Source: Bacillota bacterium (GTDB lineage: Bacteria > Bacillota_E > Sulfobacillia > Sulfobacillales > Sulfobacillaceae). Taken from it: DNA of 5,586 nt. A model generated the notes under the pieces. That model was not told the origin of the DNA. It worked only from the letters and a program-made list of their open reading frames with translations, and ran no database searches. Both the position numbers and the translations under genes were made by a program. Where the stretch lies: NCBI GenBank assembly GCA_021820645.1, contig JAKADJ010000185.1, positions 1 through 5,586 of the forward strand, written 5' to 3'. Below, in pieces: positions 1-5,586 of this stretch; positions within the stretch are counted from its first letter, which is position 1; every line of letters begins with the position of its first letter.

Positions 1-834
1 TTAGCAAAAGTGGCGCGTGTCATGAATCCCCAAAACCCCACCTTACCCACCACGCTATACGCCACCGGACTGGTCACCGGCGGACTAGGTGCGAGCTTAC
101 TCTCCATCCCCCTCTTCGATCATCTGGATCATCGCTGGCCATGGGTATTTCTTGCATGGGGACTTCTAATCGGCACAACCGGGATCGGCTGGCTCCTCTT
201 GAAAACCCGACTTGAAGATCGTCCCAATGACGCAAAGCTAAAGCCGTTCGCGGCACCACGCCCCCGGTTCCTGTATGCCATTGCGGGCAGTTTTGCGGCT
301 CAAGGGGCCGTCTTCTACGCGCTCATCACGTGGCTCCCCGAATATTACGTGCATCTTGGATGGCCCCTCGAGCACGCATCCATCCTAGTGGCATGCCTAT
401 CTCTGGGCTCCATCATGGGAGGCCTCGCATCGCCGTGGGTCTTAAGGATCGGCCGGGGGTTCCGCTCTCCCTTTCTGGGCGTGTCGGCACTGATTGCCGT
501 TGCCGTGGTCGGGCTTGCGACGCTACCCATGTTCGCCTTTTTCTGGGCATGGCTCGCCGGATCATCCACCGCCGTTGTGTTCACATTGGGTTTGGCTGCA
601 CCTTCGGTTCTCTCCGAGTCCCACGCCGTCGGTCGGGACGCTGGGCGCCTTTTAACGATTGGCTTTGTCGGCGCCGTCGCCGGCCCTCTGGGATTTGGAT
701 CGCTTTTCGGAACGTCCACGCTCGGAGCCATGTTGCTAATCGCCCTCATAGGCCTCACAGTTGGCATCGCCGCGCTGGTCCTTCCGCCGAGACTCGGCGA
801 TCCTGCCGCCATACATTCGACTGCCAATTCTTGA
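1..834 (+). CDS. MFS transporter, CynX/NimT-like, C-terminal part (5' end outside window)
   Basis: This is an integral membrane secondary transporter, probably moving a small organic or anionic solute. The frame is open to base 1, so the GTG at position 10 is an internal valine and not the start. About eight hydrophobic segments are visible, at roughly nt 52-117, 136-201, 268-336, 373-444, 469-522, 529-603, 646-714 and 721-783. In a 12-helix MFS protein these fit TM5 and TM6, a polar central loop (about nt 202-267, Arg/Lys/Asp/Pro-rich) and TM7-12, so TM1-4 lie upstream of the window. The TM7 stretch, with AAQGAVFYALITWLPEYY, and the TGL-x-GGLGAS stretch in TM5 resemble the cyanate/2-nitroimidazole (CynX/NimT) branch of MFS. 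The substrate cannot be read from the sequence. The gene ends at TGA 832-834, convergent to the peptide-transport operon, with no clear terminator of its own. GC content is visibly higher than in the binding-protein gene at the other end. MFS assignment is firm; the CynX/NimT subfamily is moderately supported. Confidence 0.83.
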   Translation, partial: LAKVARVMNPQNPTLPTTLYATGLVTGGLGASLLSIPLFDHLDHRWPWVFLAWGLLIGTTGIGWLLLKTRLEDRPNDAKLKPFAAPRPRFLYAIAGSFAAQGAVFYALITWLPEYYVHLGWPLEHASILVACLSLGSIMGGLASPWVLRIGRGFRSPFLGVSALIAVAVVGLATLPMFAFFWAWLAGSSTAVVFTLGLAAPSVLSESHAVGRDAGRLLTIGFVGAVAGPLGFGSLFGTSTLGAMLLIALIGLTVGIAALVLPPRLGDPAAIHSTANS

Positions 835-1153
835 CCCTTCGAGGCCTCGGACCGACTAGAGTTGCTTCGGAAGCGCGAGATGCATACCCTGAGGCCCTTC
901 CCTGGTCCGGCCAATCGGTCTCCGAATCACCGCTCGTTTTGGGCTCCTCGGAGAAAAAGCGCAAAACATCCGTCGAGGCTGTGGGCCCGCTTCGTGAGGG
1001 AAAGACAACCTCTCTCGAATAGCTTATCTTGCGTTTTGCCGCGTCCACATGGCCGGATACAAAGTGCCAAAACAAATCTTTCTGCGTTGACCGGGGTCCA
1101 AGCGAGTGCCGAGATTGGCAATCCGCAACGTTGCGATAATGGCCAAAGAAACG
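835..1153. other. Intergenic region between convergent genes, no gene seen
   Basis: About 320 bases lie between the MFS stop codon and the terminator hairpin. Reading frames run through it, but they are extensions of frames antisense or out of phase to the flanking genes. None has a convincing ribosome binding site or recognisable protein features. Two small inverted repeats are visible: a 10-base palindrome CGAGGCCTCG at 840-849, and TCTCCGA (919-925) with TCGGAGA (948-954) around a 22-base loop. Neither is followed by a T-run on the + strand, so neither is a convincing terminator for the MFS gene. No tRNA-like cloverleaf or repeat array was seen. Confidence 0.6.
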
Positions 1154-1189
1154 ATCGGGCCGCACCTCAAAAATGGAGAGCAGCCCGAT
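1140..1189 (-). terminator. Probable Rho-independent terminator of the peptide-transport operon
   Basis: Read on the - strand, a perfect 7-bp stem ATCGGGC (1189-1183) / GCCCGAT (1160-1154) can extend inward through a T-G wobble, two further G-C pairs and, past one T-T mismatch, C-G and T-G pairs to a loop of about 10 nt. It is followed directly by CGTTTCTTT, an interrupted T-tract. The hairpin begins about 23 nt after the peptidase stop codon, the expected place for the end of this operon. On the + strand the hairpin is followed by GGTTAAAG, so it should act mainly in the - direction. The stem and position are seen directly; function is inferred, and the imperfect T-tract lowers certainty. 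Confidence 0.6.
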
Positions 1190-1212
1190 GGTTAAAGTGT
1201 TGCCAAAGCACC

Positions 1213-3057
1213 TTACGCCATGTGCTGGAGCAACCAGTCGACAATCCGGTTCATTCGGTCAATGCGGGTCGATGGCCGTCCAATGGTCGTCATTAGGTGA
1301 CTTTCCCCGGGATAGATAATCAGCTCGGCTTCTTTATCGTAGCGCTTGAGGGCCGAGAAAAGTGCCTCCGACTGTCCCACTGGGCACCGGTCGTCATCTG
1401 ATCCATGCAGCAACAGCACGGCGGCATTGACATGTTCCGCCCACTTCAACGGCGAGTAGTTCCAAAGTCCCAAGGTCGCCGATTCGCCATCCGTGGAAAA
1501 ATCCACGCCGACACCCTCGGCGGTAAAGGTATAGCCGATGTCCGATGACCAGTACATGCCAATTTGGTCGGCGACCGGCGCTTGAATGACAGCCGCCTTT
1601 AAAAATGGCCAATGTCCGGCGAGCCATGTTGCCATGAATCCGCCGTAGCTGGACCCCAAAACAGCCAGGTTCCCGCGATCTAGCCAGCCCTTATCCTCGC
1701 AGTATTTGACGATGGCAGCCCAGTCCTGTTCATCAACCTCCCCCCAGTGGCCCTTCAGCACCCGTGCAAACTCAAGGCCATATCCTACGGACCCATGGGG
1801 ATTGGCATAAATGACATTAAACCCTGCGTCGCTGATTCGACTGTGCAAGGGGCTCACATCGCGCGCAAAGGCTCCATGCGGTCCCCCGTGAATCGAAAGA
1901 ACCGTCCCCTTGGCCTCCCCCCCTTTGGCCGGGAGGAACCATGCCTGCACCATATCGCCTTGAAAACCGGCCACATAGAACTCTTGAGGAGCACGAAAGA
2001 CGGCAGGATTCATGGACGTCGTTACTGTGTGGCTTCCGTCATGGACGCGCACAACCTCCTCCATCCTGCTCGAATCAGTGTAAAAGGCAAAGATTCCACG
2101 GGGTGCCAACACGCCATTCAAATAACTGCCCTCCGCCTCAATCAAGACGCGCGCCCCACCTCGAACGTCCACACTCATAAGCCGAACGTGGCCGTGAAGT
2201 TCTTCGCCAATGACCAGTTCTTGATCGTTTGCCCACAAAAGCGTTCCGCCATAACCAATCCACATGGCAGGGGCAGTGTTGATGGAATGAAGCTCGCGGT
2301 TTTGGTTATCCCACACCCAAAGCCCCATGGGGTCCGGCGTTCCAATAGTGCCTTCCCGCGCCAGCACAGCCAAAAACCGCCCGTCTGGCGACCAGACTGC
2401 CTCTTGAGTCAAACGCGGAACGGGTATCCGAACTTGCGTCTCGAGATCCTCCCAGCGATCGATGGCGGTCACCCATAGTTCGGCGTCGAGCAGGCTTAGC
2501 GCTTTGTCAGTCGACCGGCGCAAGTACGCGAGCGCATGACCGTTGGGCGAAATGCGTGGCCGCCAAGCAATGCCCTCAAACGCCAACGCCTGAGTCCCCG
2601 AAGAGTTGACGCTTACAATGCGGGTCTGACTCTTGAACAGCCCCGAACCATCCTGTTTAATCGGAAGCCCCTTGATGACAACCGGAGCTTCCGGCGCGAC
2701 TCGGGGTTGAACCGCCATAAAAATGTCGTTCGTACCCGGAGCCACCGATAAGTCAATCACCGTCATTCCGTCTAAATGAACGACTTTCCTCACGTCCCCC
2801 GGGCCTCGGACAGTCCATACGGCTGAACCAGTCGCATAGAGCAATTCCTCGTCGTTGCGCCAAACCAAGGTCGTGGGCCGGCCAGTTCGCTGTGTCCATG
2901 CTGTGCAGGTTCCGGTCTCGGCATTCAAGACCATCAAACGGCTGAGATAACTATCAGATTCCAAGCTGGGTCGAGTGCTCCAGAAAGCCAAGTTGTTCGC
3001 AGTCGGAGCCGCAGCAAGATGACTTAAGGAGTCTGTCGCTAAGATTGATTGAGACAT
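1213..3057 (-). CDS. S9 family serine peptidase (acylaminoacyl-peptidase / prolyl oligopeptidase-like)
   Basis: This 614-residue protein is a cytoplasmic serine peptidase of the prolyl-oligopeptidase clan, most like the S9C acylaminoacyl-peptidase group. Such enzymes cut short peptides, often releasing N-terminal (acyl)amino acids or dipeptides. The first ~350 residues look like a beta-propeller, with repeated short strands and patterns such as ISPNGHALAYLRR and WSPDGRFLAVLAR. The C-terminal ~240 residues are an alpha/beta hydrolase domain with all expected landmarks: oxyanion-region HGGP at 390-393, nucleophile Ser470 in GSSYGGF, Asp555 (middle Asp of HGSDDDRCPV) and His587 in PGESHLM. The DxRCP and later GRPSTRIDRMNRIVDWL patterns are typical of S9C enzymes. 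The length fits the family. No signal peptide is seen. The ATG start has GAGGAGG six nt upstream. The gene lies 22 nt after the DppC-like permease and is last in the operon, which suggests it degrades imported peptides. Family assignment is very secure; exact substrate preference is unknown. Confidence 0.95.
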   Translation of the reverse strand: MSQSILATDSLSHLAAAPTANNLAFWSTRPSLESDSYLSRLMVLNAETGTCTAWTQRTGRPTTLVWRNDEELLYATGSAVWTVRGPGDVRKVVHLDGMTVIDLSVAPGTNDIFMAVQPRVAPEAPVVIKGLPIKQDGSGLFKSQTRIVSVNSSGTQALAFEGIAWRPRISPNGHALAYLRRSTDKALSLLDAELWVTAIDRWEDLETQVRIPVPRLTQEAVWSPDGRFLAVLAREGTIGTPDPMGLWVWDNQNRELHSINTAPAMWIGYGGTLLWANDQELVIGEELHGHVRLMSVDVRGGARVLIEAEGSYLNGVLAPRGIFAFYTDSSRMEEVVRVHDGSHTVTTSMNPAVFRAPQEFYVAGFQGDMVQAWFLPAKGGEAKGTVLSIHGGPHGAFARDVSPLHSRISDAGFNVIYANPHGSVGYGLEFARVLKGHWGEVDEQDWAAIVKYCEDKGWLDRGNLAVLGSSYGGFMATWLAGHWPFLKAAVIQAPVADQIGMYWSSDIGYTFTAEGVGVDFSTDGESATLGLWNYSPLKWAEHVNAAVLLLHGSDDDRCPVGQSEALFSALKRYDKEAELIIYPGESHLMTTIGRPSTRIDRMNRIVDWLLQHMA

Positions 3058-3063
3058 TAGGGG

Positions 3064-3070
3064 CCTCCTC
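3064..3070 (-). promoter_or_regulatory. Shine-Dalgarno site of the S9 peptidase
   Basis: GAGGAGG on the - strand lies 6 nt before the ATG at 3057-3055, inside the 22-nt gap after the permease stop. It is near-ideal and fixes the peptidase start. It also suggests strong independent initiation on the shared mRNA, since the peptidase is not overlapped by the upstream gene. Confidence 0.85.
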
Positions 3071-3079
3071 TAAATGCTT

Positions 3080-3949
3080 TCATTGAATGCGGGGGTTCAG
3101 AATGCGCTGCAATTCCTCCCCCAAAATGTTCAAGGACAACACGGCTACGACAATCACCAACCCGGGGAAGACAGCCATCCACCAGTCTTGCGGAATGTAC
3201 TGCTGCGCTTGCGTGACCATTGATCCCCACTCTGGCGCCGGCGGGGGAGGACCGAGACCAATGAAGGTCAACCCAGCCACCGCCAAAATGCTTGCCCCCA
3301 TATCAATTGTGACAACCACCAAGATCGAATTCAGGATGTTAGGCAAAACATGACGGAACAGGATCCGAAAGAATCCCGCGCCGCTAGCCTCGGCTGCCTC
3401 CACGTAGGGGCGCTCACGAACGGACAGCGTCGCCCCTCTCGATAGGCGGATAAAAATCGGGATTTCAGATATCCCGATGGCGAGAATCAGGTCCGGCACC
3501 CCTTCTCCCAATATCGTGATAATCACCATAGCTATCACAATGCTGGGAATGGCCAATAAAATATCGGTGACCCTCATGACTAACCATCGAACGGATGGCG
3601 TAGACGTTCCACCGACGATTCCGAGCACCGTACCAACGAATGCCCCAAGCAAGACAGACAAGAGGGCGATCACCAAGGCGTCGCGAGACCCGCCGATAAT
3701 ACGGCTGAAGATGTCTCGGCCCAATTGATCAGTCCCGAAGAGATGGTGCAGGGAGGGGTGCGCAAGGGCTTGTGCTGATTGGATGGCATTCGGTGCGTAC
3801 GGGGCTATCCCCGGATCCACTGCCGCTATAATCCAAAGAATCAACGCTATGGATGGCACAAAGAAAGCAGGGCGCTTCACCGCTTTCCAGAATGCCGATC
3901 GACGAAGTGGCTCATTCGCTTGTTTGACTGCATCAGCTGTTGATATCAT
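3080..3949 (-). CDS. Peptide ABC transporter permease, DppC/OppC type
   Basis: This 289-residue inner-membrane protein is one of the two channel-forming subunits of a dipeptide/oligopeptide/nickel-class ABC importer. The N-terminal helix (about residues 27-46) is followed by the family hallmark FGTDQLGRD at 71-79, then further hydrophobic segments near 91-113, 122-147, 152-170, 207-232 and 257-278. The cytoplasmic EAA loop that docks on the ATPase is present (EAAEASGAGFFRILFRHVLPN, 184-204, broken here only by family variation), as is the conserved GLGPPPPAPEWGSM stretch from 231. The frame is open upstream to an ATG at 4105, but that extension is only the upstream permease gene read out of frame. 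The start is taken as ATG 3949-3947, which overlaps the upstream TGA as ATGA and has AGGTGA 7 nt before it. Length and C-terminus (ILNPRIQ, compare the usual DPRLR-like end) are normal. Whether the substrate is peptide, nickel or another solute is not decided by the permease alone; the peptidase next door favours peptides. Confidence 0.94.
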   Translation of the reverse strand: MISTADAVKQANEPLRRSAFWKAVKRPAFFVPSIALILWIIAAVDPGIAPYAPNAIQSAQALAHPSLHHLFGTDQLGRDIFSRIIGGSRDALVIALLSVLLGAFVGTVLGIVGGTSTPSVRWLVMRVTDILLAIPSIVIAMVIITILGEGVPDLILAIGISEIPIFIRLSRGATLSVRERPYVEAAEASGAGFFRILFRHVLPNILNSILVVVTIDMGASILAVAGLTFIGLGPPPPAPEWGSMVTQAQQYIPQDWWMAVFPGLVIVVAVLSLNILGEELQRILNPRIQ

Positions 3950-4866
3950 GAAAATTTCACCTGCGGATCGACCAACACGTAGAGCAAGTCCACGATAAGG
4001 TTGGCAAGGATAAACATCAGGGAGAGATACAAGACGCCGCCCTGCACTACGGTATAATCCCGGGCCTGAATGGATGAAATGAGTAATGAACCAACGCCGG
4101 GCCACCCAAACAACTGCTCGACAATCACCGTGCCGCCCAGCAGAAATCCGAGCTGCAGTCCGAGGATTGTAATGACAGGAATTAAAGCATTTCTCAATGC
4201 ATGTTTCCAGATGACCGCCCGAGTTCTAAGGCCTTTGGCGCGTGCGGTTCGAATATAGTCCGAGCCCAGAACTTCCATCATCGCAGTCCGAATCACGCGC
4301 ACGTTAACCGCACCGGCCACTAGGCCAACTGAAAGCGCCGGAAGCACCATGTGCGAGATGCCTCCGTATCCGAAAACGGGCAACCACTTGAGCGTCAATG
4401 CGAAGACCATAATCAGCAAAATTCCTAGCCAGAATTGCGGGACTGCCAGCAACACCGTAGAGATGATGACGATGGACCGTGAGATGATGCCATCAGGCTT
4501 GATGGAGCCTAGGACTCCAAAGACGAACCCGACGATGACCGCAATCACCAAAGAAGCCAAAGCCAATTGTAACGTCGCGGGGAAACGGCTTGCGAGGACG
4601 GATGTCACGGGTAACCCCGATTGCATGCTGAGGCCGAGTTGCCCATGCACCAAACCCGCCATATACGTAAGATACTGTTGCCACAGAGGTTTCGTCAGAC
4701 CCAATTGCACTTCCAACAGATGCACTTCTGCCGGCGTCGCGCTGGTGCCTAACGACATCACGACCGGGTTGCCTGGAATTAAGCGCAACATAAAGAACAC
4801 GATAAGCGTAACTCCAAACAACACCGGCAGGACGCCAAGTAAGCGGTGAACCACGTACCGACCCAA
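3946..4866 (-). CDS. Peptide ABC transporter permease, DppB/OppB type
   Basis: This 306-residue inner-membrane protein is the partner channel subunit to the DppC-like protein. The N-terminus GRYVVHRLLGVLPVLFGVTLIVFFMLRLIPGNPV is the classic OppB/DppB opening: basic residues, then TM1 (about 8-28), then the PGNPV motif. Other hydrophobic segments lie near 97-120, 131-157, 172-193, 228-255 and 276-299. The ATPase-docking loop is canonical (SDYIRTARAKGL, 202-213, continuing to KHALRNALIPV), as is GTVIVEQLFGWPGVG from 245. Length equals typical OppB proteins. The chosen start is TTG 4866-4864: it gives the family's expected N-terminus and has GGGGGTGA 6 nt upstream. A GTG at codon 5 is possible but would trim the basic N-terminus. 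The gene follows the binding-protein gene by 26 nt and overlaps the DppC-like gene by 4 nt. Type assignment is secure; the transported solute is inferred from context. Confidence 0.95.
   Translation of the reverse strand: MGRYVVHRLLGVLPVLFGVTLIVFFMLRLIPGNPVVMSLGTSATPAEVHLLEVQLGLTKPLWQQYLTYMAGLVHGQLGLSMQSGLPVTSVLASRFPATLQLALASLVIAVIVGFVFGVLGSIKPDGIISRSIVIISTVLLAVPQFWLGILLIMVFALTLKWLPVFGYGGISHMVLPALSVGLVAGAVNVRVIRTAMMEVLGSDYIRTARAKGLRTRAVIWKHALRNALIPVITILGLQLGFLLGGTVIVEQLFGWPGVGSLLISSIQARDYTVVQGGVLYLSLMFILANLIVDLLYVLVDPQVKFS
3957..3962 (-). promoter_or_regulatory. Shine-Dalgarno site and ATGA coupling for the DppC-like gene
   Basis: AGGTGA on the - strand lies 7 nt before the ATG at 3949-3947, inside the last codons of the DppB-like gene. 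The start overlaps that gene's TGA (3948-3946) as ATGA, the usual arrangement for translational coupling and equal production of the two permeases. This decides the start against the longer open frame from 4105. Confidence 0.8.
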
Positions 4867-4872
4867 TTTCTG

Positions 4873-4880
4873 TCACCCCC
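4873..4880 (-). promoter_or_regulatory. Shine-Dalgarno site supporting a TTG start of the DppB-like gene
   Basis: GGGGGTGA on the - strand lies 6 nt before the TTG at 4866-4864, inside the 26-nt gap after the binding-protein stop. There is no in-frame ATG nearby that would give the family's N-terminus, so this site is the main evidence for the rare start codon. The weak start codon is offset by a strong purine-rich site. Confidence 0.75.
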
Positions 4881-4892
4881 AGAAGCCCAGCA

Positions 4893-5586
4893 TTATTGGA
4901 TATCTTGCACCTCAACTGCAGATCCCGGAGCAATTTGGAGCCCCTTGATATTACTCTTGTAGACGATGAAATCCTCTTCGTTGTATATCGGTGCAATAAC
5001 AGCCTGCTGGATCATATAGCGCTGGACTTGATAATAAATTTTCTTACGAGCTGTTTGATTGGTGGTTTCGCGACCTTGAGTCAATAGTTGGTCGAGTGTC
5101 GGGCTGGAATATTGGCTCATATTTAGCCCAGTGTGAAGTTGCGTTGAGTCGAAGAACAGGTAGAGGACGTCCGGATCATTGTAGGTATAACCCATAACCC
5201 CCAAGTCTTGCTGACCCTTTTCCATGTCGGTGATTAACGTTCCGATGTCCATGTTGCGGATCGTCGTCTTAATACCGACTGCTTGGAGATTTTGCTGAAT
5301 CACCTGTGTAGCCGAGTTCCATCCCGCAATTGGCGAACTGTAAAGTGTGAAATTCAATGAGTTGGTGCCATTGGTCAGATAGCCATTGGACCCCATGTGA
5401 TAGCCTGCCGCCTTCAACAACGCCTTGGCTTTGTTCACGTTGTAGTGATACCCGTATTGACTTGTAGCCGGATCGTACCCGAATATCGTTGAGGGCAAAG
5501 GACTATATGCAGGGGCCCCCGCTCCACTCAGTGCCAGCTTGACGATCTCATGACGGTCGATTGCGTAGTTGATTGCTTTCCGCACA
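4893..5586 (-). CDS. Peptide ABC transporter substrate-binding protein, family 5, C-terminal part (5' end outside window)
   Basis: This is the solute-capturing subunit of the importer, expected to be anchored outside the cytoplasmic membrane. Only the last ~231 residues are present; family members usually have 500-600, so the signal peptide/lipobox and the first lobe lie beyond the right edge. The first visible residues, VRKAINYAIDRHEIVKLAL, are the very conserved (V/F)RxAxxYAIDRxxIV motif of extracellular solute-binding family 5. The GTG at the edge (5585-5583) is therefore an internal Val and not a start. Further landmarks are KAKALLKAAGY, the NDPDVLYLFFDS stretch with the later QYSSPTLDQLL, and the closing IYNEEDFIVYKSNIKGLQI, all usual in the C-terminal half. 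The product is rich in Asn, Gln, Tyr, Ser and Thr, common in exported proteins. The gene ends at TAA 4895-4893, 26 nt before the DppB-like start, and leads the visible operon. Peptide specificity is likely from context but not proven; nickel or sugar-oligomer binding is possible in this family. Confidence 0.93.
   Translation of the reverse strand, partial: VRKAINYAIDRHEIVKLALSGAGAPAYSPLPSTIFGYDPATSQYGYHYNVNKAKALLKAAGYHMGSNGYLTNGTNSLNFTLYSSPIAGWNSATQVIQQNLQAVGIKTTIRNMDIGTLITDMEKGQQDLGVMGYTYNDPDVLYLFFDSTQLHTGLNMSQYSSPTLDQLLTQGRETTNQTARKKIYYQVQRYMIQQAVIAPIYNEEDFIVYKSNIKGLQIAPGSAVEVQDIQ

Noticed and set aside
840..849. Palindrome CGAGGCCTCG
   Set aside because: A 10-base palindrome with no loop, no T-tract and no second copy noticed nearby is compatible with chance in GC-rich DNA.
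831..860. Possible sigma-70-like promoter TTGACC ... ACTAGA just at the MFS stop
   Set aside because: The -10 match is poor, the spacing of 18 is only acceptable, and there is no credible gene downstream on the + strand for it to serve.
916..940. Possible + strand terminator for the MFS gene: CGGT / ACCG hairpin followed by CTCGTTTT
   Set aside because: The stem is only 4 bp with a 9-nt loop and the T-run is short; too weak to call.
330..1022. 230-residue + strand open frame overlapping the MFS gene and running into the intergenic region
   Set aside because: It is an Arg/His/Pro-rich shadow in another frame of a high-GC gene, with no domain features. The MFS frame has clear membrane helices.
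345..1165. Two - strand open frames of 189 and 136 residues (345-914 and 755-1165)
   Set aside because: They are antisense to the MFS gene or cover the intergenic space, have no convincing ribosome site, and have Arg/Ser/Pro-rich composition typical of non-coding GC-rich frames.
862..1296. 144-residue + strand open frame across the intergenic region
   Set aside because: Its end is antisense to the C-terminus of the secure S9 peptidase and it crosses the terminator hairpin. Composition is Arg/Asn/Ser/Pro-rich with no recognisable motif.
1747..2478. 243-residue + strand open frame inside the peptidase gene
   Set aside because: It is wholly antisense to the S9 peptidase and has no protein-like features; the peptidase on the other strand has a full catalytic triad.
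4349..4996. Long frames antisense to (+, 4349-4849) and out of phase with (-, 4493-4996) the DppB-like permease
   Set aside because: The permease frame holds all family motifs. The others lack hydrophobic segments or known motifs and are shadows.

Overview
The window reads as ordinary bacterial chromosome with two convergent transcription units. On the + strand is the 3' part of a major facilitator superfamily (MFS) transporter gene, cut by the left edge. On the - strand, read right to left, is a tight cluster: the C-terminal part of an oligopeptide/dipeptide ABC substrate-binding protein (cut by the right edge), a DppB/OppB-type permease, a DppC/OppC-type permease, and an S9-family (acylaminoacyl/prolyl-oligopeptidase-like) serine peptidase. 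The cluster ends at a probable intrinsic terminator.

Layout: 1-834, MFS transporter (+). 835-1153, about 320 bases in which I see no supportable gene. 1140-1189, probable terminator for the - strand operon. 1213-3057, S9 peptidase (-). 3080-3949, DppC-like permease (-). 3946-4866, DppB-like permease (-). 4893-5586, substrate-binding protein (-, partial). The gaps in the - strand cluster are 26 and 22 nt and the two permease genes overlap by 4 nt (ATGA). Each start has a good Shine-Dalgarno sequence, so one mRNA is likely.

Functional picture, inferred from families: the extracytoplasmic binding protein captures peptides (or a similar solute), the DppB/DppC pair forms the membrane channel, and the cytoplasmic S9 peptidase trims the imported peptides. 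No ATP-binding subunit (DppD/DppF type) is encoded in the window. The place after the permeases where those genes often sit is taken by the peptidase, so the ATPases must be upstream of the binding protein (outside the window), elsewhere in the genome, or shared with another transporter.

Organism: strong purine-rich Shine-Dalgarno sequences, a TTG start and mixed base composition (hand counts of sample lines run from about 60-68% GC in the MFS gene to about 38-57% in the binding-protein gene) fit a moderate-GC Firmicutes-like bacterium. The binding protein's Asn/Gln/Tyr/Ser-rich style recalls acidophilic or thermophilic Firmicutes such as Sulfobacillus or Alicyclobacillus. That placement is an impression and not a demonstrated identity.

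I found no RNA gene, insertion sequence, CRISPR array, phage feature or defence system. Nothing here looks like a previously undescribed system. The most interesting point is the coupling of the peptide importer to a cytoplasmic peptidase with no ATPase gene beside it.
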